Part shown: piece after piece, positions 19,577-27,072 of the stretch
Layout of the letters: each line of letters starts with the position of its first letter
Numbering within the stretch: the first letter of the stretch is position 1
NCBI GenBank assembly: GCA_963575745.1
Contig: CAUYUJ010020259.1
Span: 594,088-624,087, forward strand
DNA: 30,000 nucleotides
Direction of reading: 5' to 3'
Origin: Prorocentrum cordatum
Lineage: Eukaryota; Sar; Dinophyceae; Prorocentrales; Prorocentraceae
Notes under the pieces: generated by a model
Database searches by the model: none
Told to the model about the DNA's origin: nothing
What the model saw: the letters and a program-made list of their open reading frames with translations, nothing else
Program-made: the position numbers and the translations under genes

Positions 19577-19802
19577 CTCCTCCTCCTGCCTCCTCCTCCT
19601 CTACCTCCTCCTCCTCCTCCTCCTGCTCCTCCTGCCCCCTCCTGCCCCCTCCTGCCTCCTCCTCCTCCTCTCCTCCTCCTCCTCCCTCCTCCTCCTCCTC
19701 CTCCTCCCTCCTCTCGCTCCTCCTCCTCTCCTCCTCCTCCTGCGTGTTCCTTTCTCCTCCTCCTCCTCCTCCCGCCTCCGCCTCCGCCTCCTCCTCCTCT
19801 CC
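19577..19802. repeat. (CCT)n-rich pyrimidine tract
   Basis: CCT triplets interrupted by TGC, TAC, CCC and a short CGTGTTCCTT break. Confidence 0.95.
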
Positions 19803-19893
19803 CCTCGCTGGATGGGGCCTCTGACGTGCGGGCCCGCAGGGGTCCCCCTCCCCCCCGCACTTGTCCTGCACGCCTGGGTTGGGCGTCCCCGCG

Positions 19894-19916
19894 CCCCCCC
19901 CCCCCCCCCCCCCCCC
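19894..19916. repeat. Poly-C run of 23
   Basis: Homopolymer between two CCT tracts; the length may be uncertain in assembly. Confidence 0.95.
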
Positions 19917-19947
19917 AGAGCCGCGCCTCGAACGCTGCTCCTGCCTG

Positions 19948-20109
19948 CCTCCTCCTCTACCTCCTCCTCCTCCCCCTCCTCCTCCTCCTCCTCCTCCTCC
20001 TCCTCCTCTCTCCTCCTCCTCCTCCTCCTCCTCCTCCTCCTCCTCCTCCTCCTCCTCCTCCTCCTCCTCCTGCTCCTCCTGCCTCCTCCTGCTCCTCCTG
20101 CCTCCTCTC
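19948..20109. repeat. (CCT)n microsatellite
   Basis: Mostly uninterrupted CCT with TGC interruptions near the right end. Confidence 0.96.
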
Positions 20110-20816
20110 CCCTCGCTGGAGGGTGGCGCTCCGGGTGGATGCCAGGGCGGGTGGTGTCTGGCCTCGCCTGGCTTCTGGAGCGGGTTGCAAGTGCCTCAAG
20201 CGGCTTACGCGCGGCAGAGGTCTGGGCAGAGTGAGCGTAGCCCGCTCAGCAGAGTGACCCGATCCCTGTGGGCCACGTGGGGCGCTTGTGGCCCACGGAT
20301 AAGCCAGGTCGGGCGAGATATATCCCACTCTGACATCCTCTTGGAGCCCCTCTGTCCCCTTAGTCGGACACTGGAACATGCACCTTACCAGTGGCGGGCT
20401 GTTTCTCAATCCCCGTACTTTTTGAGCGTCGGGGACGACGTCGGGGTGGTGTGGTGTATACTTGTTGCTCCGTTTCCCGCGGAATTGGCGACACATGCGT
20501 ACACCAGGATCCCGTATACACCGGGCCTCCGTTTCCCCGTGCAAATTTCGGTGTGGGGCTGGAAGAGGCGTCGGTGTACAGAGTTCGGCTCCTTATTAGC
20601 ACCCCCGGCGGCGGTCCAAGTGGGGTCACTCTTGCGTGCAGCCGACGCCCCGCGGCTCGCCGGCGCCGCCCCGCGCCCCGCGGCGCCCGCGCCCCGCGCC
20701 CCGCGGCGCCCGCGGCTCTCGCCGCGCCCGCCCCCGCCCGCTGCGGCCAGATGCCGGGCACGCCTCGGGCGGCGGGAGGCGCCGACTCGGAGGCTCGGGG
20801 GCGTCAGTCGAAGAAA
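20110..20816. other. No gene recognised; small direct repeat at 20455-20560
   Basis: GTATAC followed by CTCCGTTTCCC appears at about 20457 and again about 57 bp later, with GTACACC or TATACACC nearby. 20640-20745 is an extreme CG-rich patch with CCCCGCGGCGCCCGCG repeated. No protein signature. Confidence 0.35.
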
Positions 20817-20930
20817 TGAGGAGGAGGAGGAGGAGGAGGAAGGAGGAGGAGGGGGAGGAGGAGGAGGAGGAAGGAGGAGGAGGGGGAGGAGGAGGGGGAG
20901 GAGGAGGGGGAGGAGGAGGAGGAGGAGGAC
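20817..20930. repeat. (GGA)n microsatellite
   Basis: GGA triplets with GGGA and AAGGA interruptions, directly abutting family A copy 3. Confidence 0.95.
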
Positions 20931-20932
20931 AA

Positions 20933-21040
20933 GTACAAGCATACACTTTTGGCGCTCCGCGCGGGCTCCGCGCGCCAGGTTGGGGGGTCCAGCGCAGCTC
21001 CAAGCCATCCGCGCGGAGCGCCAACTGTTTATGTTTACTG
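20933..21040. mobile_element. MITE-like fold-back element, family A copy 3 (internally shortened)
   Basis: The left end AAGCATACACTTTTGGCGCT and the right end, reverse-complemented GTAAACATAAACAGTTGGCG, share GCGCTCCGCGCGG. The interior keeps CCGCGCGCCAGG and GGTCCAGCGCAG but lacks the second block of the left arm. Only about 108 bp long. Confidence 0.78.
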
Positions 21041-21053
21041 AGTTTGTTTGTTC

Positions 21054-21237
21054 TTCCTGCGTACACCCTGCGAAATGCTTAAGAAATCATGGGTTAAGAA
21101 ATTCAGAGTCTCAGAATTTCAATCAAACCCAAAATTTCGATCGAAATGTTAGGATTCACATTGGAACAATAAGAATAATCGAGACTCTGGCCGAAACCTT
21201 ACGTTTTCTTAAGCATCGCCTAGGGTGTAGGCAGGGG
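21054..21237. mobile_element. MITE-like fold-back element with TACACCCT...ATGCTTAAGAAA ends
   Basis: The left arm 21059-21086 and the reverse complement of the right arm 21205-21232 match at 23 of 28 positions, with shared blocks TACACCCT and ATGCTTAAGAAA. CCTGC just outside is also mirrored. AGAGTCTC recurs further in on both arms. The interior is AT-rich for this window and contains the palindrome TTTCGATCGAAA. No second copy in the window. Confidence 0.7.
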
Positions 21238-21724
21238 CAACGATCGGGGGGGATAGGCAGAGGGGGAAACGCATCGACCCCCAATCGTCCATCGATCGCG
21301 AATAGGGGTCTGATAGCCCCGACCCGCCCAGGAGCGTGCGGATCTGCCATCGAGGGCCTATCGCCGATCTATCGGCGCTGTATCGCCGATTCCAGCCAGA
21401 TCGTCCCGAGCGGCCACTGGAGAACCGAGTTACAGTGGTGGCTAGTCCACAAGAAAATGTTCCACACTAATCCCAACCCTGAGACCCCAGGACGTCCACT
21501 GTTTTTTCGTGTGGGAACGTCACGCTTTCCATGGCAAACCCATCGAAACCCAAGAAACCCAGGGCACCCTGGATACAAGCAAGGTGTTTCTTGGCATGGG
21601 TCTCTACTGCATGGCCTGGAAGCCAAACATTCAGAGAAGGGCCAGCTTGGTGAGTCAGTGGGGCTTCGGAGTGATCGCGCGGTTTCGGGACCTGGGTCGT
21701 CCTCCGAGGATGTCTCGTGCGACT
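21238..21724. other. Region upstream of the J-domain gene; no exon recognised
   Basis: GATCG-rich DNA around 21240-21400, then ordinary sequence. An upstream exon of the J-domain gene would be expected here or further left, but none could be assigned. Confidence 0.35.
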
Positions 21725-21761
21725 GGTCTGCCTCCGCCGCTGCCGCCGCCGCCGCGCGCCG

Positions 21762-21822
<61 letters not shown>

Positions 21823-21848
21823 GCCGCCGCCGCCGCCGCCGCCGCCGT
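21725..21848. repeat. (GCC)n microsatellite
   Basis: GCC/CGC triplets with minor interruptions; poly-Ala, poly-Arg or poly-Pro in the three + frames. Confidence 0.95.
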
Positions 21849-22007
<159 letters not shown>

Positions 22008-22019
22008 CGCTCCTCCTGC

Positions 22020-23526
22020 GTCACTGTCGTCGGCGCCGCCGCGCGCTGCCCGGGCCCGGGCCCGGCGGAAATCACCGCGCGGTCTGTCACCGCACCACTT
22101 TGGGACCGTCGAGAGGCCGCCTCCGCTGTGGCCGCCGTCCTCGCAGCGGCGGACCACTACGCGGCCGTGGGCGCGGCCTCGCGGGACCTTTCCACGTCTG
22201 AGCTCCGCCAGCATTACCTGCGGCAGTCCGTCCGTGTTCACCCAGACAAGATCGGGGCAACGTAGGGCTCGAGTTCGCCAGGGCCTGGGTTTGCCGACGT
22301 TTTGTTGACAGGCCAGTCTTGCATTTTGACGGTCCAGGGTCCAGTTTTCGTGGGATGTGTGCAGCGGGAGTTCGCGTCACATTCCAGATTGTGTCTCGTC
22401 ATGTTCCAGACGGGCCTGTCGGGCGAACCCGAGTCCCCCGAACCCGAGTCTTGGGTCTCCCCGACAAGAACCCGCATCCAGACGCGACCAGGGCCTTCCA
22501 GCGGGTGTCGGCGGCTTGGGCGGTGCTCAGCGACGACGCCGCCAGGCGGCGCTACGACGCGGAGCTCGGGGCGGGGTCCGCAGACTCTTGCGGCGGCCGC
22601 GGCGGGCACGATGAGCCCGCGGTGCAGCAGCCCATGAGCGCGGAGGATGCCTTCGCCGCCTTCGCCTTCGCGACAGCCATGGCTGGATCCGCCATGAGCG
22701 GCGGCGCCGTCGGCGAGTTCGCCGAAACCCTGCTCTGGGCACAGCGCCTATCAGAGATGCGGGAGGGCGGGCGGGCGCCTGACGCGGCCACCGTCGCGAC
22801 CGGAGGCCTCGCGCTCTCGGCGGGGCTGCGGTCGGTGGCCGACGCCGCGGAGTCCTTGGGCTACAGGGGCGCCAGCAAGGGCCTCCACCAGACCGCCTCG
22901 CTCATCCGCACCGCGAGCCACGTGACGGCCGTCGGCCACGCGGCCTCGCAGGTGCCGGCCGTGCGCGAGGCGATCGCGTCGGGCACCGCCGCGGCCGCGG
23001 AGAGGGCCCAGCAGCTCGGGGACACCGTGAAGGGCCTGAGGGACGGCGCCGGCGCCAGCGCCGTGCTGGGCGGCGTGCTGGGCTGGGCGCAGCGGGCCCG
23101 CGACGCGGTCGCGGGGGCCGCGGCGCAGGCCGGCGCTGCGGAGGCGCGGCCGGCGGAGGGGGCCCGCGCGGAGCTCAGGGGCCTCCAGGCCGCCGCGCAC
23201 CTCAACGGACGGGCCTGCGAGGTGCTCGGCTTCGACGAGGAGGCGCGGAGGAGGGCAACTATGCAGATCCGCCGCGTTCCTCCCCCTCCCCCTCTCCCAG
23301 GACGTGGGGGCGTGATCCGAGGAGCAGGGGGGAGCCATGAGGACAGAGGTCGGCCTGTGTCATCGTTCGATCCTTGGAGGCGGGCCGGTACCGGGTCCGC
23401 ATCCTGCCCCTGGGCGCCGGCGGGGCAGCGCGCGAGGCCGACGACGCGGCGGGGCAGGTGAAGCGGGTGAAGCAGGAGAACCTCGTGCTGCAGCCCCGGC
23501 TCGAGAGGGGGCACCTCGGCGGCTGA
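22020..23526 (+). CDS. J-domain (DnaJ/Hsp40-like) protein with C-terminal SH3-like NGR..GRYRVR domain; three exons, 5' end unresolved
   Basis: Exons: about 22020-22250, 22469-23242, 23380-23526 (stop TGA 23524-23526). The J domain spans the first junction: DHYAAVGAASRDLSTSELRQ, then HPD at 22239-22247, then after intron 1 NPHPDATRAFQRVSAAWAVL and RRRYDAEL. The HPD tripeptide is the Hsp70-ATPase-stimulating signature, so a co-chaperone role is inferred. The middle of exon 2 is Ala-rich and probably helical, without zinc finger or G/F region, so it is a type III-like J protein. The C-terminus joins LNGRACEVLGFDEE in exon 2 to AGRYRVRILPLG...VKRVKQENLVL in exon 3. This rebuilds a small domain I recognise from many algal and dinoflagellate proteins, and it supports the splice. 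The frame is open leftward through the TCG and GCC tracts to a stop at 21672 with no ATG, so the N-terminus lies in another exon. An AG at 22145-22146 is one possible acceptor. Confidence 0.85.
22251..22468 (+). other. Intron 1 of the J-domain gene, bordered by GACAAGA direct repeats
   Basis: Removing 218 bp joins HPDK to NPHPDA in frame, restoring the J domain. GACAAGA occurs at 22245-22251 and 22463-22469, so the exact cut is ambiguous over seven bases. None of the placements gives a GT, GC or GA donor together with an AG acceptor; the AG-ending choice starts AT. The + frame reading through the junction hits a stop at 22263-22265, so the segment must be removed. Confidence 0.75.
23243..23379 (+). 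other. Intron 2 of the J-domain gene, GC-AG, bordered by GGAGGCG direct repeats
   Basis: GGAGGCG occurs at 23239-23245 and 23376-23382. Cutting inside it gives a 137-bp intron with GC at 23243-23244 and AG at 23378-23379, followed by G. The splice is in phase between Glu and Ala and restores FDEEAGRYRVRI. GC donors are known in dinoflagellates. A C/T-rich stretch lies inside at 23277-23300. Confidence 0.75.
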
Positions 23527-23529
23527 CCC

Positions 23530-23711
23530 AGTCCAGGCCGCCCAAATGGGGTCCGAGTAGACGGGGTCGGGGGAATGCGCCGCAGCGCCGATGCAGCACC
23601 GATGCGGCCCCAATTCGTAGCCCGATTTTCTCCACGCCGACGGCGCCGCATCGGCGATGCGGAACGATCCTCCGGCCCCATCTGCTCGGACCCAGCTGGG
23701 CGGCCTCCACT
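23530..23711. mobile_element. MITE, family D, with about 68-bp terminal inverted repeats and 5-bp GACCC target duplication
   Basis: The left end AGTCCAGGCCGCCCAAATGG and the right end, reverse-complemented AGTGGAGGCCGCCCAGCTGG, continue together through TCCGAG(T/C)AGA(T/C)GGGG and CGCCGATGC with roughly 80% match over about 68 bp. GACCC flanks both sides (23525-23529 and 23712-23716), as expected of a target-site duplication. The left copy overlaps the last two bases of the J-domain stop codon. It has no coding capacity. A related arm lies at 14615-14695. Confidence 0.85.
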
Positions 23712-23716
23712 GACCC

Positions 23717-23872
23717 ATGGGGGCCGGAGGGCGGAGCTACCAGCGGTGTGTTTCAGCACTCATCGCAGCGAGTGAGCGGGAGCGGCAGCCGTGTGGCAGT
23801 CTGTGGTCGCGGGCCTTGAAGGAGGTCGTCGCGTACGTGGCCGAGTGTCGGGGAACAAACAATTTCATGACC
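23717..23872 (+). CDS. Possible short coding segment after the family D element (weak)
   Basis: An ATG directly abuts the right target duplication. The following frame has mainly G- or C-ending codons and a protein-like sequence including ALKEVVAYVAECRGTNNF, before it runs into family A copy 4. No family is recognised. It may be a first exon, former 3' flank of the J-domain gene, or chance. Confidence 0.2.
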
Positions 23873-24030
23873 ATGCACAACTCGAAGGTTCGTGCGGATT
23901 TCTTGGTTCGACTCTGGACCCCCATCCCTGGCGCGCGGAGCCCGCCAGGGTCGGCGCCAGAGGCGCCGCCAGGGTGCCCCAGCGCCGACCCGAGGCATCC
24001 GCGCGGACCTCAGAGTTTTGATGTTAATGG
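23873..24030. mobile_element. MITE-like fold-back element, family A copy 4 (diverged)
   Basis: The left end CATGCACAACTCGAAGGTTC and GTGCGGATTTCTTGGTTCGA oppose a right end whose reverse complement reads CATTAACATCAAAACTCTGA and GGTCCGCGCGGATGCCTCGG. The core shares GGCGCCAGAGGCGCCGCCAG with the other copies. The most decayed of the four. Confidence 0.65.
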
Positions 24031-24411
24031 CATTACCCTCCCCCTGCCCCTACCCCCTCTGTGCACGCCGCCAATGCTTCTTCCCCTGCGAGCAGCCACG
24101 ACCAGGGCTGGACCCAAACGGTGGTTTGGCCATCTCGTGTGCCGTTTTGTTTTTGATCTTGTTTTGCATCCAGTGCGAAGCGAAGGCAAAACGAGGAAGA
24201 ACGAACAGCAACACGAAGACGAAAAGCACTGTGTAGGCTCAGCCATGGCCACGACCGCGCCCGCGGCTTGCAGCCGACGCGCCTCCCCGCGGTCGGACAG
24301 GTGGGCCCCCGCTGCAGCGGCCGCCTCCCCGCGCAGGCGCCGTCGAGAGCGTCTCGCCCGCGCGTTCGGATGCAACTCCTTGGAGGTCAGATTCTGTTTT
24401 CGCCCTGGTGC
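24031..24411. other. No firm gene; possible first exon at 24245-24388
   Basis: GCCATGGCC at 24242-24250 is a good start context and opens a frame beginning MATTAPAACSRRASPRSDRW that stays GC-ending for about 48 codons up to a possible GT donor. There is no recognisable domain and no linked exon. Confidence 0.2.
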
Positions 24412-24500
24412 AAATCCCGGCTGAATCCAGCCCAATCCCGTCTGATCCGGTTCAGTCCCGCCTAATCCCGCTTAATCCGGCCTGCACCCGCTCAATCCGA
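24412..24500. repeat. Degenerate 10-11 bp tandem repeat (AATCCCGCCT-like)
   Basis: AATCC-type words occur about every 10-11 bp (near 24413, 24424, 24434, 24454-24456, 24464, 24474, 24494), separated by CGGCTG, AGCCC, CGTCTG, CGCTT or CGGCCTG. About eight units. Confidence 0.7.
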
Positions 24501-24608
24501 GGCCCGCTCCGGCGTAAAACAGCTCCCAAATGGGGCTTCATCCTCCCCGATCCTCCCGACGAGAACCCCTCGGCAGTTGCCTCCTAACGCGCGGGCGCTG
24601 TATCGGAG

Positions 24609-24764
24609 GGCACCAACTATACACCAACACCGATCCTGGCCCAGGATCATCCTGGGCCCAGCATCGGTGTATATGCCTTCTTGCGCAAGGCAGGAGGGCG
24701 TATACACCGATCCTGGGCCCAGGGTGATCCTGGCCAGGATCGGTGTTGGTGTATAGTTGGTGCC
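24609..24764. mobile_element. Long near-perfect hairpin element, family G
   Basis: Arms 24609-24677 and 24697-24764 pair with one 1-base gap and about three mismatches, around a 19-base loop. Ends are GGCACCAACTATACACCAAC and its inverse. Inside each arm CCTGG(C)CCAGG and CCTGGGCCCAG form nested palindromes. No target duplication was evident. A related fragment lies at 13255-13297. Confidence 0.85.
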
Positions 24765-24874
24765 TTCCTAGCTGTAGGACGGCCCGAGAGCTCGAGGGCT
24801 GCCCGCCGCTCCGGCGCTCGGGCGCGAGGGCTCCGCCCTCGAGGCGTCGGCCTCTCGGCCCTCGGCCCTCGCGC

Positions 24875-24888
24875 GGGGGGGGGGGGGG
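24875..24888. repeat. Poly-G run of 14
   Basis: Homopolymer just left of the 14-bp minisatellite. Confidence 0.95.
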
Positions 24889-24894
24889 CGCGGC

Positions 24895-25011
24895 GCCTCG
24901 GCCCCTCCCGCCTCGCCCCTCCCGCCTCGGCCCTCCCGCCTCGGCCCTCTCGCCTCGCCTCGGCCCTCCCGCCTCGGCCCTCCCGCCTCGGCCCTCCCGC
25001 CTCGGCCCTCG
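24895..25011. repeat. 14-bp minisatellite (GCCTCGGCCCTCCC)
   Basis: About eight units, some shortened (CTCTCGCCTCGCCTCGG). Strong C/G strand skew. Confidence 0.9.
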
Positions 25012-25310
25012 CGGAGTGCTGGTAATTGCTCGCTGGGCCTTCCTGACGCGCGTGGTGCCCCGCTCCCCCCCCCCCCGCCCCGCGCCTCCCTTCCCCTCCC
25101 CAGAACGCAACGCTCCCCCCCCCCCCCCCTCGGCCCTCGCCTCGGCCTCGCCTCGGCCCTCGCAGAGTCTTTGCTGGACCACTGGGTCTTAACAACGCGC
25201 GTTGTACCCCCTTCTTCCCCTCCCCTCCCCTCCCCCCTCCCCCCCCTCCCCTCCCCAGAACGTAACGCCTCCCCCTCCCCACCCCCGGCGTGGTAGTCCG
25301 CAGCGTGTCT
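25011..25310. repeat. Tandem duplication with a 151-bp step
   Basis: GCGGAGTGCTGG...GCTGGGCCTTCCTGACGCGC at 25011 is matched by GCAGAGTCTTTG...ACTGGGTCTTAACAACGCGC at 25162. Each is followed by a long CCCCT-rich run ending in CCCCAGAACG(C/T)AACGC. A third partial unit near 25390-25420 has CCCCCAAGAACGCCCGCTG. Confidence 0.7.
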
Positions 25311-25527
25311 GGCACCACAGTCTGAGGTGCGGGGCGGGACCCATCAGGCGGGGGGGGGGCGTTACTGTATGCCCCCCGCTCCGCCCACCCCCCCCCCCTC
25401 CCCCAAGAACGCCCGCTGTCACTGCGAATCAAATAGTGCTCTCCTCGAGGCGCCGGCTTCTAACCTCGGCCCTCGCGGGGGGATCGCGGAGCCGGGTTCC
25501 GACCGGGATCTCGAGGCTCTTGATAGG

Positions 25528-25716
25528 CAAGCGTAGATCCAGGCGCGTGGGTTAGCGACGGGTCCCGTCTCTGTGCGAGTTCGATGCGCTCTGTCACCAA
25601 TTCAGTCGGCATTGGCGCCGTGTTTCGGGGGGGGGTATTTTCTCCGGTCTGTGGGCCTGGCGCCCGCGCGCCAGATCCATGGATCCGTTATCCGTGTGAG
25701 CGCGTGCCCGATCGAA
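25528..25716. mobile_element. Fold-back repeat, family E copy 2
   Basis: Matches 9763-9947 (AGGCGCGTGGGTTAGCGACG, TCACCAATTCAG, CGGCATT). GATCCAGGCGCG at left is mirrored by CGCGCCAGATC near 25665. An eight-base G run replaces part of the interior. Confidence 0.65.
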
Positions 25717-25789
25717 GGTCCCCCAGGCAGCCCCGGAAGGATGGAAAGCGCTCAAGAGGACGAATCCCCCGTCGCCTTTCTCCCCACGC

Positions 25790-25945
25790 TCTTTCTCCGT
25801 TTCAGAGGCCTCCAGAGGCTCTCTGAGGTCCCTGGAGTTGTTCAGAGGAGACTAGAGGCCTCTGGAGGCCTCTAGAGTTCTCTCGAGGCCCAGAACTGGC
25901 CAAAAACATTCGAGGACCTCGATCGTCGATCCTCGAACCTACTTC
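25790..25945. repeat. Palindrome-rich GAGGCCTC / CTCGATCG cluster
   Basis: AGAGGCCTCCAGAGG, AGAGGCCTCTGGAGGCCTCT and CTCGAGGCC words overlap as short palindromes. GAGGACCTCGATCG, CGATCCTCG and GACCTCGATC follow. Similar GGCCTC words recur at 29240-29470. Confidence 0.55.
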
Positions 25946-26440
25946 ACAAGACCTCGATCCGATTGACCTGTCTCATCCGCGGCCCCCCTGGGCGACCCCC
26001 TCTCCCGCCCGCAGATTTCTCCTCGCGGATCCATTCCTCATGGCCCCGGGGCTCGAGGAGCGCCGCCCGAGGGCGGACACCTGGGGGTCACACACCACCG
26101 AACACGCACCGTTCCCTCGGGGGCCTCCTCCCCGGCTGGACCGGCTGGCGGCCCTCGAGGCTGCTCGGCCCGCGCACGCCGCGCGGCCGCTACAGACGGG
26201 TGCGCGGCCGCCACAGGCGCCTGCTGACAAACAGACCTCCTCCGCTCTCTGCGCCTCCGCATCCTCGAGGCCCGACGTGTTTCATGTTTTGTTGTTTTCG
26301 ACTGCGTCTCGATATACAGGGCAGCCGCAGGGATGTTCGGTGCACCCTTCGTTCGGGCGTCGTCGAAGGCCTCCGTGTGCAATATGTCGAGGGCGCTGAG
26401 GTCGGCTCATAAGTCGAGCTGTATTTGAAAACTAGCTCCG
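25946..26440. other. No gene recognised
   Basis: GC-rich DNA, long overlapping frames on both strands without motifs. Confidence 0.3.
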
Positions 26441-26508
26441 TGCTGCAACACTGTCCTCCTGGTATCGCTCTGCTCGGCGCTCGCGCTTGGCCCAGGCTCC
26501 ACAAGAGG

Positions 26509-26703
26509 ATGGACTTCGCCGACGTGCTAGTGCGGCTGTCGCGGGACTCCCCTGCGTTGGTGCCGAAGGACCGCGGGGGGGCTAGGGGTGGGGGGGGGGA
26601 GGGTTGCGAGGGAAGCGGAACGTGTGGAGGCCGGGGGGGGAGGACGGACGATGATGGTGATGGTGATGGCGATGGCGATGGCTTTATGATATCATGGTGG
26701 TAA
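26509..26703 (+). CDS. Possible short exon or small ORF, MDFADVLVRLSRD... (weak)
   Basis: From the ATG at 26509 about 23 codons are almost all G- or C-ending and give MDFADVLVRLSRDSPALVPK. The frame then enters a Gly-rich G-tract and a GATGGT repeat and stops at 26701. The first part looks coding-like and the rest is repeat, so a splice donor near 26577 is possible. No known family. Confidence 0.2.
   Translation: MDFADVLVRLSRDSPALVPKDRGGARGGGGEGCEGSGTCGGRGGRTDDDGDGDGDGDGFMISWW
26650..26681. repeat. (GATGGT/GATGGC)n hexanucleotide repeat
   Basis: Five to six units of GATGGY, giving Asp-Gly in one + frame. Confidence 0.85.
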
Positions 26704-26968
26704 TGTGATTGATGATTGTGCTGCAAATGATGAAGATGGACATGATGACAAGCAGGAGGAGGAATAAGAGTAGTTAGAGGAGGATCATCTGGAGACAGAG
26801 GTGCGGGAGGAGGAGGAGGAGCAGCAATATTCTTGCAGCACTGGAGGAAGAGGAGAAGACGTGTCTGTGTGTGTGCGTTTGGATTATTCGTCTTGGCAGT
26901 GTCCCTGCTCGACGCTCCACCGCTGGCTGCAACTCACTGTCGCGTCGGAGGAATTGTATGTGCGTTCG
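26704..26968. other. No gene recognised
   Basis: GATGAT- and GGAGGA-rich sequence leading to the GT tract. Confidence 0.35.
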
Positions 26969-27072
26969 CGCGCGCGTGTGTGTGTGTGTGTCTGTGTGTG
27001 TGTGTGTGTGTGTGCGTGTGTCTGTGTGTGTCTGTGGGCGTGTGTGTGTGTGTGTGTGTGTCTCTGTGTGTG
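26969..27072. repeat. (GT)n microsatellite
   Basis: GT dinucleotides with TCTG and GGGC interruptions. Confidence 0.95.
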
